Assembly: GCF_030433675.1 (NCBI RefSeq)
Contig: NZ_JAROCB010000005.1
Coordinates: forward strand, 124,001 to 188,000
From: Leifsonia virtsii
Lineage (GTDB): Bacteria; Actinomycetota; Actinomycetes; Actinomycetales; Microbacteriaceae
DNA: 64,000 bases
Direction: 5' to 3'
In this document: positions 50,313 to 58,850 of the stretch, piece by piece
How positions within the stretch are numbered: the stretch's first letter is position 1
How the letters are laid out: each line of letters starts with the position of its first letter
The notes under the pieces: generated by a model
What the model was told of the DNA's origin: nothing
Databases searched by the model: none
What the model saw: the letters and a program-made list of their open reading frames with translations, nothing else
Program-made: the position numbers and the translations under genes

Positions 50313-51608
50313 GTGTCCGACACCGCAACCGTCTCCACCCGCCTGAACCCCGACCAGCGGAACGCGTTCATCGCGTCGCTGCTCGGCTGGATGATGGACG
50401 CCTTCGACTACTTCATCATCGTGCTCGTCTACGCCGACATCGGCGCGGAGTTCGGGGTCCCGCTCGAGCAGATGGCGTTCCTCACCACCATCACCCTCAT
50501 CATGCGCCCGGTCGGCGCGTACCTCTTCGGGCTGTGGGCCGACCGGATCGGCCGCCGTGTCCCGCTGATGGTCGACGTCTGCTTCTACTCGATCGTCGGG
50601 TTCCTGTGCGCGTTCGCACCCAACTTCACGGTGCTGTTCATCCTCCGTCTGCTCTACGGCATCGGCATGGGCGGCGAGTGGGGGCTCGGGGCGGCGCTGA
50701 CCATGGAGAAGGTGCCGCGCACCCGGCGCGGCCTGTACTCGGGCATCCTGCAGGCCGGCTACTCGGCGGGCTACCTGCTCGCCGCGCTCGCCTTCCTGCT
50801 CGTCCACTCGGTGTTCGGGCTCAACTGGCGGTGGATGTTCGCGCTCAGCATCCTGCCGGCGCTGATCACACTGATCATCCGCAGCCGGGTGAAGGAGTCC
50901 GAGGTGTGGGTGAACACGCGCGAGCGGATGCGCAAGGCCGACACCTCCATCCGCAGGGTCTTCTTCGACGGCAGGGTGCTGCGCCGGTTCGTGTACCTGG
51001 TGCTGCTGATGGCCGCGTTCAACTGGATGAGCCACGGCACGCAGGACATCTACCCGACGTTCCTGAAGTCCACCGAGAACGGGGGAGCCGGGCTCGACGC
51101 CGCGACCGCGGGCTGGATCGCGGTGGTCTACAACATCGGCGCCATCGTCGGCTGCATCGTGCTCGGGTCGCTGTCGGACCGCTGGGGGCGCAAGGCGACG
51201 ATCATCCTCGGCGCCGCGCTGACGCTGCCGATCATCCCGATCTTCGCGTTCTCGCAGACGGCCGGGCTGCTCTGCCTGGGGTCGGCGCTCATCCAGTTCA
51301 CGACGCAGGGGGCGTGGGGAGCGATCCCGGCGCACCTCAACGAGATGTCGCCGAACGCCATCCGCGGGTTCTACCCGGGTGTGACCTATCAGCTCGGCAA
51401 CGTGATCGCGGCGTTCAACCTCCCGATCCAGCAGGCGCTCGCGCCGCAGCTCGGCTATGGCTGGGCGATGGCGTCGACCGTCGGCATCGCCGCCATCGCG
51501 GTCATCCTCCTGACGGCGTTCGGCAAGCAGGCGAAGGCGATCGACTTCACTGCGGCGGATGCCGTCACCCCCGCCGCTACTCCCGCTGCTCCCGCCTCCC
51601 CCCGCTGA
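50313..51608 (+). CDS. MFS transporter, metabolite/H+ symporter group
   Basis: 431 residues, 12 helices. 'NAFIASLLGWMMDAFDYFIIVLVYADIG' is the first helix with the 'GWxxDxFDxF' motif of the sialate/lactate/aromatic-acid symporters, 'GLWADRIGRRVPLMVDV' the A motif, 'GIGMGGEWGLGAALTMEKVP' the family's GMGGEW block, and 'GSLSDRWGRKATII' the second A-like motif. Likely imports an organic acid or acidic sugar with protons. I choose GTG 50313 (AAGGGAA upstream); the frame is open to 50280. It precedes the oxidoreductase operon, with a 19-bp-arm inverted repeat between. Confidence 0.9.
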   Translation: MSDTATVSTRLNPDQRNAFIASLLGWMMDAFDYFIIVLVYADIGAEFGVPLEQMAFLTTITLIMRPVGAYLFGLWADRIGRRVPLMVDVCFYSIVGFLCAFAPNFTVLFILRLLYGIGMGGEWGLGAALTMEKVPRTRRGLYSGILQAGYSAGYLLAALAFLLVHSVFGLNWRWMFALSILPALITLIIRSRVKESEVWVNTRERMRKADTSIRRVFFDGRVLRRFVYLVLLMAAFNWMSHGTQDIYPTFLKSTENGGAGLDAATAGWIAVVYNIGAIVGCIVLGSLSDRWGRKATIILGAALTLPIIPIFAFSQTAGLLCLGSALIQFTTQGAWGAIPAHLNEMSPNAIRGFYPGVTYQLGNVIAAFNLPIQQALAPQLGYGWAMASTVGIAAIAVILLTAFGKQAKAIDFTAADAVTPAATPAAPASPR

Positions 51609-51609
51609 C

Positions 51610-51664
51610 GATTCGTGCCGAATGTGCGGAATGCTCGCCCGATAGCGCACATTTGGCACGAATC
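51610..51664. repeat. long inverted repeat, 19-bp arms
   Basis: Arms 51610-51628 and 51646-51664 pair at 18 of 19 positions around a 17-nt loop; the core is GTGCCRAATGTGCG. It starts 2 bp after the MFS stop codon. The lack of a T-run and the high AT content relative to surroundings suggest a dispersed palindromic element or a 3'-end stabiliser rather than a classical terminator. No second copy was noticed in this window. Confidence 0.7.
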
Positions 51665-51685
51665 AGGCTCGTCGGATGCGAGTCG

Positions 51686-51714
51686 TTGACGGGAGGCGCG
51701 GCGGGCGCTACGGT
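51686..51714 (+). promoter_or_regulatory. promoter of the oxidoreductase/DUF993 operon
   Basis: TTGACG (51686-51691), 17-bp spacer, TACGGT (51709-51714), with a LacI-type operator starting at the next base. Together with 50223-50250 it indicates a common design. Confidence 0.65.
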
Positions 51715-51730
51715 GGGTAAGCGCTTTCCC
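51715..51730. promoter_or_regulatory. LacI-type operator before the oxidoreductase operon
   Basis: GGGTAAGCGCTTTCCC, a 16-bp palindrome broken only at one pair, immediately downstream of the -10 box. Best match in the window to the site family seen at 14140 and 50258. Confidence 0.75.
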
Positions 51731-51753
51731 GCAACACGAACGAAGGAGTGAAC

Positions 51754-52953
51754 GTGTCGTCGATCGGCATCATCATGAACGGCGTCTCCGGGCGCATGGG
51801 GTACCGGCAGCACCTGGTGCGGTCGATCCTCGCGATCCGCGAGCAGGGCGGGGTGCTGCTCTCCGACGGCCGCCGGGTCCAGGTGGAGCCGCTGCTCGTC
51901 GGCCGCAACGAGGAGAAGCTGGCCGAGCTCGCCAAGCGCCACGACATCCCGGACTACACGACCGACCTCGATGCCGCCCTCGCCGATGACCACTGGCAGA
52001 TCTACGCCGACTTCCTCGTCACCAAGGCGCGGTCGGCGGCGATCAAGAAGGCGATCGCCGCGGGCAAGGCGATCTACACCGAGAAGCCGACCGCGGAGAG
52101 CTTCGAGGAGGCGCTCGAGCTCGCGCGCCTGGCGAACGACGCGGGCGTCAAGAACGGGGTCGTGCACGACAAGCTCTACCTGCCCGGGATGCGCAAGCTC
52201 AAGCGGCTCATCGACTCCGGCTTCTTCGGCCGCATCCTGTCGGTGCGCGGCGAGTTCGGCTACTGGGTGTTCGAGGGCGACTGGCAGGCGGCCCAGCGGC
52301 CGAGCTGGAACTATCGCGCGGAGGACGGCGGCGGCATCGTCGTCGACATGTTCCCGCACTGGAGCTACGTGCTGGAGAACCTCTTCGGCCGGGTGGAGAC
52401 GGTGTACGCGCAGGCGGTCACGGAGATCCCGCAGCGGGTCGACGAGCAGGGCCGCCCCTACGCCGCGACCGCGGACGACGCGGCGTACGCGATCTTCCAG
52501 CTGGAGGGCGGCGCGACCGCGCAGCTGAACTCGAGCTGGACGACGCGGGTGAACCGGGACGAGCTGGTCGAGTTCCAGGTCGACGGCACGCTCGGAAGCG
52601 CCGTCGTCGGGCTGTTCGGCTGCAAGATCCAGCCGCGCAACGCCACCCCGAAGCCGGTGTGGAACCCGGACCTCGCCGACGAGCACGACTACGCGGGCGA
52701 CTGGATCGAGTCTCCCGCGAACGAAGTCTTCGAGAACGGCTTCAAGACCCAGTGGGAGGAGTTCCTCCGCCACGTGCTGGAGGACGCGCCCAACCGCTTC
52801 GACTTCCTCGCGGGCGCCCGCGGCGTCCAGCTCGCCGAGCTCGGCCTGCGCTCGTCGCGCGAGGGGCGCCGCATCGAGCTGCCCGAGGTATCGCTCGTGT
52901 CCGCGACGGAGGAGGGCGACGCGCTCGCGGCCGGCTTGGCGGCCACGCGATGA
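51754..52953 (+). CDS. Gfo/Idh/MocA family oxidoreductase
   Basis: 399 residues. It starts 'SSIGIIMNGVSGRMGYRQHLVRSILAIREQGG', a variant Rossmann entry; 'GKAIYTEKPTAESFEEALELARL' carries EKP, and 'WNYRAEDGGGIVVDMFPHWSYVLENLFG' holds the catalytic His. GTG 51754 follows GAAGGAG; the in-frame GTG at 51748 lies inside the ribosome site. Followed by DUF993 and TIM-barrel genes with ATGA overlaps. Probably oxidises a sugar or sugar acid imported by the MFS protein. Confidence 0.88.
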   Translation: MSSIGIIMNGVSGRMGYRQHLVRSILAIREQGGVLLSDGRRVQVEPLLVGRNEEKLAELAKRHDIPDYTTDLDAALADDHWQIYADFLVTKARSAAIKKAIAAGKAIYTEKPTAESFEEALELARLANDAGVKNGVVHDKLYLPGMRKLKRLIDSGFFGRILSVRGEFGYWVFEGDWQAAQRPSWNYRAEDGGGIVVDMFPHWSYVLENLFGRVETVYAQAVTEIPQRVDEQGRPYAATADDAAYAIFQLEGGATAQLNSSWTTRVNRDELVEFQVDGTLGSAVVGLFGCKIQPRNATPKPVWNPDLADEHDYAGDWIESPANEVFENGFKTQWEEFLRHVLEDAPNRFDFLAGARGVQLAELGLRSSREGRRIELPEVSLVSATEEGDALAAGLAATR

Positions 52954-54125
52954 CCGCCGCCACCGCCTCCCGCGTCGCCCTCCTGAACGCGGACGGGAGC
53001 ACGTCGTCGGCGGTCCTCGGCGAGGCCCCGGTGTTCGGCCGCCCGAGCGGCCCGCTCCGGTCCCGGGTCGCCTACGCGGCCGCCCACGTCATCCCGAAGG
53101 CGTGGGGCGAGAACGTGCCGGGCGCGCCCGCCGACATCGACTGGGATGCCACCCTGGCCTTCCGCCGTCACGTCTACTCCTGGGGGCTCGGTGTGGCCGA
53201 CGCGATGGACACGGCCCAGCGGAACATGGGCCTCGACGCCGCCGCGACGCGCGAGTTGATCGCCCGCAGCGCCGCGGACGCCGCGCTGGCCGGCGGCTCG
53301 GTCGTCGCCGGCGTGAACACGGACCACGTCGACGAGCCGGTCATCCCGCTCGCCGCCGTCGCGGACGCCTACAAGCAGCAGCTGCACTTCACCGAGGACG
53401 CGGGAGCCGGTGTCGTGCTGATGGCCAGCCGGCACCTGGCGCGCGCCGCCGCGTCGCCCGCCGACTACGAGCGCGTTTACTCGGAGGTGCTGTCCGCCGC
53501 CTCCGGCCCGGTGGTGCTGCACTGGCTGGGGCTCGCCTTCGACCCGGCCCTCGCCGGGTACTTCGGGGCGACCGGGTTCGACGGCGCGGCCGAGACCGTG
53601 CTCCGGATCATCGAGTCGGCCGGTGACCGCGTCTCCGGCATCAAGATGAGCCTGCTGGATGCGGACGCCGAGCGCTCGCTGCGCGCGCGTCTCCCCGAGG
53701 GCGTGCGGATGTTCACCGGGGACGACTTCAACTACGTCGAGCTCATCGAGGACGACGGCGGAGCGCACTCCGACGCCCTCCTCGGCGCCTTCGCCGCGCT
53801 GGCGCCCGCCGCCTCCGCCGCGATCCAGGCGCTCGACGCCGGCGACGCCGGGCGCTACCGGGAGATCCTCGCTCCGACGCAGGCGCTCTCGCGCCAGGTG
53901 TTCGCGGCGCCGACCTTCTACTACAAGACCGGCGTGGCCTTTCTGTCCTGGCTCAACGGCCACCAGCCGGCGTTCTCCATGGTCGGCGGCCTGCAGTCGG
54001 CCCGCAGCCTCCCGCACCTGTCCGAGATCGTGCGCCTGGCCGCCGCGTGCGGCGCCCTCGAGCGGCCCGATCTGGCAGCCGAGCGCTGGTCGACCCTCCT
54101 GCGCGTGAACGGGGTGGACGCATGA
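52950..54125 (+). CDS. DUF993 family protein (dihydrodipicolinate-synthase-like fold)
   Basis: 391 residues. 'RSRVAYAAAHVIPKAWGENVPGAPADIDWDATLAFRRH' and 'GLGVADAMDTAQRNMGLD' are the conserved opening blocks of DUF993; later 'GPVVLHWLGLAFDPALAGYFG', 'VSGIKMSLLDA' with a Lys in the position of the Schiff-base Lys of aldolases, and 'FYYKTGVAFLSWLNGHQPAFSMVGG'. The family is a TIM-barrel related to class I lyases/aldolases, but its reaction is not established. The oxidoreductase/DUF993/TIM-barrel set with ATGA overlaps suggests cleavage of an oxidised sugar. Confidence 0.82.
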   Translation: MTAATASRVALLNADGSTSSAVLGEAPVFGRPSGPLRSRVAYAAAHVIPKAWGENVPGAPADIDWDATLAFRRHVYSWGLGVADAMDTAQRNMGLDAAATRELIARSAADAALAGGSVVAGVNTDHVDEPVIPLAAVADAYKQQLHFTEDAGAGVVLMASRHLARAAASPADYERVYSEVLSAASGPVVLHWLGLAFDPALAGYFGATGFDGAAETVLRIIESAGDRVSGIKMSLLDADAERSLRARLPEGVRMFTGDDFNYVELIEDDGGAHSDALLGAFAALAPAASAAIQALDAGDAGRYREILAPTQALSRQVFAAPTFYYKTGVAFLSWLNGHQPAFSMVGGLQSARSLPHLSEIVRLAAACGALERPDLAAERWSTLLRVNGVDA

Positions 54126-54997
54126 CGAGGCCGCACCCCCGCCTGTCGATCAACCAGGCGACGATCAAGTACGCCTCGCTGGCCGAGGCGCTCGACGTCA
54201 CCCGGGAGGCCGGAGTCGAAGCCATCGGCCTCTGGCGGGAGCCGGTGGCCGATGTCGGCCTGGACGCGGCTGTCCGTCTGGTCTCCGGCTCCGGTCTGCG
54301 CGTCTCCAGCCTGTGCCGCGGCGGGTTCTTCACCGTGCCGGAGGGGCCGGAGCGGCGTGCGGCGCTGGACGACAACCGTCGCGCGATCGACGAGACCGCC
54401 GCCCTGGCCGCGGCGGGGGCGCCCGGGTCGGCTGCCGTGCTCGTGCTGGTGGCCGGCGGACTCCCTACCGGCTCGCGGGACCTGGCCGGCGCGCGCGGGC
54501 GCGTGGCGGACGCCGTCGCGGAACTGGAGCCCTACGCCCGCGACGCCGGTGTCACCCTCGCGCTCGAGCCGCTGCATCCGATGTATGCGGCCGACCGGGC
54601 CGTGATCTCCACCCTGGGCCAGGCGCTGGACCTCGCCGAGCGCTTCCCGGCGGAGTCGGTCGGCGTCGTCGTCGACACCTTCCACCTGTGGTGGGACCCG
54701 GAGCTTTTCGCCCAGATCGCCCGCGCGGGCGCGGGCGGCCGGATCGCGAGCTACCAGGTGTGCGACTGGGTCACCCCGCTCCCTGCCGACGTGCTCCTCG
54801 CCCGCGGGATGATGGGGGACGGCCACATCGACTTCGCACCCATCGGTGCGGCGGTCGACGCGGCGGGATACTCTGGCGACATCGAGGTGGAGATCTTCAA
54901 CGAGGCCATCTGGGCGACCGACCCGGTGGCCGTGGTCGAGCGGACGGTGAACGCGTTCGCGGAGACGGTCGGCCTCAGCGCGGCGACGGGCGCGTGA
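54122..54997 (+). CDS. sugar phosphate isomerase/epimerase (TIM barrel)
   Basis: 291 residues. 'LSINQATIKYASLAEALDVTREAGVEAIGLWREPV' opens the barrel; 'VTLALEPLHPMYAADRAV', 'VGVVVDTFHLWWDPEL' and 'DIEVEIFNEAIWA' give the metal ligands Glu, Asp/His and Glu of the xylose-isomerase-like fold. More like inosose or hydroxypyruvate isomerase relatives than the other two TIM-barrel proteins of the window. ATGA overlap with the DUF993 gene; glycerate kinase follows after 28 bp. Confidence 0.87.
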   Translation: MTRPHPRLSINQATIKYASLAEALDVTREAGVEAIGLWREPVADVGLDAAVRLVSGSGLRVSSLCRGGFFTVPEGPERRAALDDNRRAIDETAALAAAGAPGSAAVLVLVAGGLPTGSRDLAGARGRVADAVAELEPYARDAGVTLALEPLHPMYAADRAVISTLGQALDLAERFPAESVGVVVDTFHLWWDPELFAQIARAGAGGRIASYQVCDWVTPLPADVLLARGMMGDGHIDFAPIGAAVDAAGYSGDIEVEIFNEAIWATDPVAVVERTVNAFAETVGLSAATGA

Positions 54998-55025
54998 CTG
55001 CAGGGCGTCCTGGGAGGCGGAGGCG

Positions 55026-56135
55026 ATGAGCGTCATCGTGGTCGCGCCCGACTCCTTCAAGGGCTCCGCCGCCGCGGTCGAGGTCGCCGAGGCGCTCGCC
55101 GAGGGCTGGCGCTCCGTGCGTCCGCAGGACCGGGTCGTGCTCGCGCCGATGGCGGACGGCGGTGAGGGCACGCTGGCGGCCTTCGGGGCGGCGGTGCCGG
55201 GCGCCGTGCGCCATCCCGTCCGAGTGCTCGGTCCCGCCGGCGCGTCCGTGGTCGCGAACTGGCTGGAGCTGCCCGGCGGCCGGGCGCTGATCGAGCTGGC
55301 GGAGACGAGCGGCCTCGGGCTCATGCCGTCCCTCGCGCCGTTCGACGCGCACACCGTAGGCTTCGGCGAGGCCATCGCTGCGGCGCTCGACCACGGGGCG
55401 ACGGAGCTCCTGCTGGCGATCGGGGGGAGCGCCTCGACGGACGGCGGTGCGGGGGCGCTGGCCGCGCTGGGCGCGCGGCTCCTGGCTGCGGACGGTCGGG
55501 AGGTGCCGTATGGCAACCGCGGCTTGTCCGCACTCGACCGGGTGGACGTCTCGGGTCTTCGTCCGCTGCCTCCCGGCGGGGCGAGGATCCTCAGCGATGT
55601 CACGGCGCCTCTGCTGGGGCCGGCCGGCGCCGCCGCCGTATTCGGCCTGCAGAAGGGTGCGGGACCACAGGACATCCCGGTGCTCGAAGCCGGGCTGGAC
55701 CGCCTCGCGACGGCCCTCCGGGAGGTCGGTCTCCCAGTCGATGTGAACGCTTCAGGGGTCGGAGCCGCCGGCGGCACGGGGCTGGCGCTCCTGGCCTGGG
55801 GTGCCAGGATGGCGCCGGGGGCTGACGCCGTCGGCGAGGCGATCGGGCTGCCCGGGACGATCGCCCAGGCGGATGCCGTGATCACCGGGGAGGGGCGCTA
55901 CGACCAGCAGTCCCGGTCCGGCAAGGTGCCGTCCTACGTCGCCCGGCTCGCCGCTGAGCAGCACGTGCCTGTGCTACTCGCCGCCGGCTCGGTCGAGGCG
56001 ACGACGGAGCATTTCGCGGACGCGGTGGCGCTGTCGGACCTCGCCGGGGACACCTCCGCCGCCATCGCCGATCCGCATCGCTGGGCGGCCGCCGCGGGTG
56101 CCGCTCTTGCCGGACGATTCGCGGCGCGGTGGTAG
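55026..56135 (+). CDS. glycerate kinase (type 1, GckA/GlxK family)
   Basis: 369 residues. 'VVAPDSFKGSAAAVEVAEALAEGW' and 'MADGGEGTLAAF' are the characteristic N-terminal motifs, with 'ALIELAETSGLGLM', 'LLLAIGGSASTDGGAGALAALGARLL' and 'VITGEGRYDQQSRSGKVP' following. Phosphorylates glycerate to 2- or 3-phosphoglycerate with ATP, feeding lower glycolysis. ATG 55026 has GGAGGCGG just upstream. It ends the LacI-controlled operon and suggests that the upstream enzymes release glycerate or hydroxypyruvate-type fragments; the 2-hydroxyacid dehydrogenase at 48381 could supply the same intermediate. Confidence 0.93.
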   Translation: MSVIVVAPDSFKGSAAAVEVAEALAEGWRSVRPQDRVVLAPMADGGEGTLAAFGAAVPGAVRHPVRVLGPAGASVVANWLELPGGRALIELAETSGLGLMPSLAPFDAHTVGFGEAIAAALDHGATELLLAIGGSASTDGGAGALAALGARLLAADGREVPYGNRGLSALDRVDVSGLRPLPPGGARILSDVTAPLLGPAGAAAVFGLQKGAGPQDIPVLEAGLDRLATALREVGLPVDVNASGVGAAGGTGLALLAWGARMAPGADAVGEAIGLPGTIAQADAVITGEGRYDQQSRSGKVPSYVARLAAEQHVPVLLAAGSVEATTEHFADAVALSDLAGDTSAAIADPHRWAAAAGAALAGRFAARW

Positions 56136-56144
56136 GTTCCGCTC

Positions 56145-56897
56145 ATGGAACCGGCCTCGTTCGAGCAGGCATCGTCGTTGCTGGTGGGCGCTCGCGAATG
56201 GCTGGGGGAGCACGTGGCGGGCGGCTGGTCTCTCCGGCACGGCGACCAGGTCGCGTCCGTCACCGGTCTGTCGGCATCCACGATGAACGGGGTGTGGTCC
56301 GCGCGGCCCGACACGGACCGGTTGCCCGAGCTGCTGTCGGCCGTCGGGGATGCCGGGCTGCCGTATTGCGCGCAGTTCGTGTCGGGCTCGGCGGAAGGCC
56401 GGGATGCGGCGGCCGGCGCCGGCCTGATCCGTGATGAGGACATGCCCCTGATGTACACGGCCGCGCGGCCCGATCCGGTGATGGTTGACGGCCTCCGCAT
56501 CCGGAGGCTCGGGGCCGCCGAAGTCGTCCTCCATGCCGAGATCGCCGCGGCAGGCTTCGGGGCGCCGCCCGCGCTGTTCTCCCCGATCACGCGGCTCGGT
56601 ACGGCGGAGGGTTCGGCGCTCAGGTTCTATGTCGCCGAGGTGGAGGGCGAGCCGGTCGCCACCGGCCTCGGGCTGTTCCTGCAGGACCACGTCGGCATCT
56701 TCAACGTCGCCACGCCGCCGGAGCGCCGGCGGAAGGGGTACGGGTCGGCCGTCACCGCTCGCATCGTCGAGGACGCGCTCGGCAACGGCGCCGCGGGCGC
56801 CTGGTTGCAGTCCAGCCCCGAGGGCCATCCGGTGTACCGGCGACTCGGCTTCGCCGATGTCGGAGCATGGGAGTGCTGGGTCAGCCCGCCGTCGTGA
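56145..56897 (+). CDS. GNAT family N-acetyltransferase
   Basis: 250 residues. The N-terminal ~100 residues are a variable domain, followed by a GNAT fold with 'LRFYVAEVEGEPVATGLGLFLQDHVGIFNVATPPERRRKGYGSAVTARIVEDAL', in which RRRKGYGSA is the acetyl-CoA-binding motif A, and 'SPEGHPVYRRLGFADVG' motif B. The acceptor is unknown. It lies 9 bp after glycerate kinase but has no functional link visible. Its 3' end overlaps the convergent SDR gene by 17 bp. Confidence 0.87.
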   Translation: MEPASFEQASSLLVGAREWLGEHVAGGWSLRHGDQVASVTGLSASTMNGVWSARPDTDRLPELLSAVGDAGLPYCAQFVSGSAEGRDAAAGAGLIRDEDMPLMYTAARPDPVMVDGLRIRRLGAAEVVLHAEIAAAGFGAPPALFSPITRLGTAEGSALRFYVAEVEGEPVATGLGLFLQDHVGIFNVATPPERRRKGYGSAVTARIVEDALGNGAAGAWLQSSPEGHPVYRRLGFADVGAWECWVSPPS

Positions 56898-57597
56898 GAC
56901 CGGCGAACGCGGGCACCGGCTGGGCCGACGCCGCCTTCGCCCGCCGCGACATCTCGTCGATGAGCACTTCCTGCGCTCCTGCGGCGATGGCGGACAGGGC
57001 GGCTTCGGCGACCTCCCGCGGGCTGAGCTTCGGTCCGGGGAACGAGGCCATCATGTCCGTGTCGATGAAGCCGGCGTGGATCGCGGTCACCTGCACGCCG
57101 CGGGGGCTCAGCTCGGCCCGGAGATTGTTCGTCAGGGACAAGGCGGCGGCCTTGGAGACGGCGTAGGCCAGGTTGCCCGGGCCGGCGAGCCAGGAGCCGG
57201 CGGAGAGCATGTTCGCGATGATCCCGCCGCCGTTCTCGATGAGCCTCGGGGCGAACGCGGCGCTCACCGCGAGCGTCCCGACCAGGTTCGTCCGCATCAC
57301 CGACTCGACGACGTCGACGACGGTGTCGTCGAAGACCGAGGCGCGCTGGTGGATGCCGGCGTTGTTGATCACCATCGTCACGTCGGACAGCTCCTGCGCC
57401 AGGTCGGCGATCCGGCGGCGGTCGGTCACGTCCAGCCGGACGGGCGTGACCCCGGGTGCCCGGACCGTCTCGGGATCGCGGGCGGCGCCGTACACCTTCT
57501 TGGCGCCGAGCCCGACGAGTGCGTCGGCGAAGGCTGCGCCGAGTCCGCGGTTGGCTCCCGTGACGAGCACGGTCATGTCTTCGTAGCCGTCGATCAT
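56881..57597 (-). CDS. SDR family oxidoreductase
   Basis: 238 residues. 'VLVTGANRGLGAAFADALVGLG' is the NADP-binding motif, 'MVINNAGIHQRAS' the NAG motif, 'MLSAGSWLAGPGNLAYAVSKAAA' gives Ser and Tyr-x3-Lys. 'AARDPE' after beta 2 supports NADP. ATG 57597 has GGAGG upstream. It is divergent from a second, distinct SDR gene at 57721, the two sharing a 123-bp promoter region in which I see no clear operator. Confidence 0.88.
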   Translation of the reverse strand: MIDGYEDMTVLVTGANRGLGAAFADALVGLGAKKVYGAARDPETVRAPGVTPVRLDVTDRRRIADLAQELSDVTMVINNAGIHQRASVFDDTVVDVVESVMRTNLVGTLAVSAAFAPRLIENGGGIIANMLSAGSWLAGPGNLAYAVSKAAALSLTNNLRAELSPRGVQVTAIHAGFIDTDMMASFPGPKLSPREVAEAALSAIAAGAQEVLIDEMSRRAKAASAQPVPAFAGLTTAG

Positions 57598-57720
57598 CGC
57601 GGCCTCCTCCTGTTCGGGTCCGCTGTCCTGAGGACGACGATGGCACCGGCCGCTTTCATGGCGCTTACAGAGCGCTGACATCCGGATGCCGCCGCCGCGT
57701 CCCGGGTGGAGAATGCCGTC

Positions 57721-58566
57721 ATGGCTGATTCGATCCTGCTCGTCACCGGCACCTCCTCCGGCATCGGTCTCGCGACGGCGGTGGAGGCCGCGCGCCGCGG
57801 CTTCCGCGTCGTCGCGACGATGCGCGACACCGGCAAAGCCGGGCCCCTGCGGGAGGCGGCCGCAGTGGCCGGGGTGGAGGTGGATGTCCAGCCGCTGGAT
57901 GTAACGGACCAGGAGTCGATCGACGCGTGCCTCGCATACGTCCGATCGACCTACGGCGGCCTCGACGCGCTGGTCAACAACGCGGGCGCAGGCCACCTCG
58001 GGACGATCGAGGTCGAGTCGGTGGCGGCGGTGCGGGCCGTGATGGAGGTCAACTTCTTCGGCGTCGTGGCGACGACGAAGGCCGCCCTGCCGCTTCTGCG
58101 CGAACGCGGCGGCCGGCTCCTCACCGTCACCAGCGTCGGCGGCGTGGTGGGCCAGCCCTTCAACGAGGCCTACTGCGCCGCGAAGTTCGCGGTCGAGGGT
58201 TTCATGGAGTCGCTGACTCCGGTCGCGGCATCGCTCGGTGTGCGCGTGACGGTCGTGGAGCCCGGCGCCGTGCGCACCGAGTTCGTGGCCTCGGTGCAGG
58301 CGCAGGAGGCGCTGCCGGTGGCGGGGACGCCGTATGCCCCGCTGCTCGACGCCTACCTCGTCCGCACCGCGGCGGCCTTCGACCCGTCCGCGGCGCAGAC
58401 GGCGGAGGGCGTCGCGGAGGTCATCGTCGCGACGCTGCTCGACCCGGCGCCTGCGGCGCGCGTCCAGACCTCGGAGGCCGCCCGCCGGTTCGCCGGCGTC
58501 AAGCTGAGCGACCTCGACGGCGCGCACGTGCAGCACGTGACGGCCCATTGGGTCGCCGGCGACTGA
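57721..58566 (+). CDS. SDR family oxidoreductase
   Basis: 281 residues. 'LLVTGTSSGIGLATAVEAARRG' binds the cofactor, 'DALVNNAGAGHLG' follows, and the active site is Ser in 'LTVTSVGGVVGQ' with 'YCAAKFAVEGF' as Tyr-x3-Lys. The length and 'GAVRTEFVASVQ' block are typical of 17-beta-HSD/retinol-dehydrogenase-like bacterial SDRs. ATG 57721 follows GGTGGAG. Convergent with the ferredoxin gene, 5 bp apart. Substrate unknown. Confidence 0.88.
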   Translation: MADSILLVTGTSSGIGLATAVEAARRGFRVVATMRDTGKAGPLREAAAVAGVEVDVQPLDVTDQESIDACLAYVRSTYGGLDALVNNAGAGHLGTIEVESVAAVRAVMEVNFFGVVATTKAALPLLRERGGRLLTVTSVGGVVGQPFNEAYCAAKFAVEGFMESLTPVAASLGVRVTVVEPGAVRTEFVASVQAQEALPVAGTPYAPLLDAYLVRTAAAFDPSAAQTAEGVAEVIVATLLDPAPAARVQTSEAARRFAGVKLSDLDGAHVQHVTAHWVAGD

Positions 58567-58571
58567 GGCGC

Positions 58572-58850
58572 TCAGCGGCTCCTTCGGGCGGGACGTGGTG
58601 CGGCGGGGACGGCGACCCGGGTCAGGCGCAGCGCGGCCAGCGGGCACAGCCGCACGGCCTCCTCGGCGTCCTCGAGCTCGTCCTCCCGCAGCGGCGCATC
58701 CGTCCGGCGCTCCGGCGCACCGCGCGTCGCGACCGGGTAGCCCCAGTCGTCGCGGGTGAGCGCGCGCTCCAGGATCTCGGTGCAGAGACCGCGGCCGTCG
58801 CAGCGGGTCCAGTCGATGTGCAGGGCGTGGGTGCCCGTCGTCGCTCCCAT
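58572..58850 (-). CDS. ferredoxin, single 3Fe-4S-type
   Basis: 92 residues. Cys17 and Cys23 in 'RCDGRGLC' and Cys69 in 'RLCPLAAL' form the three-Cys pattern (C-x5-C ... CP) of small 3Fe-4S ferredoxins; the usual second Cys of 4Fe-4S types is replaced by Gly/Arg positions. An Arg-rich tail ends the protein. TGATG overlap (1 bp) with the NuoF-like gene before it. Probably carries electrons to or from the NuoF-like flavoprotein and the membrane haem-type protein of the cluster. Confidence 0.85.
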   Translation of the reverse strand: MGATTGTHALHIDWTRCDGRGLCTEILERALTRDDWGYPVATRGAPERRTDAPLREDELEDAEEAVRLCPLAALRLTRVAVPAAPRPARRSR

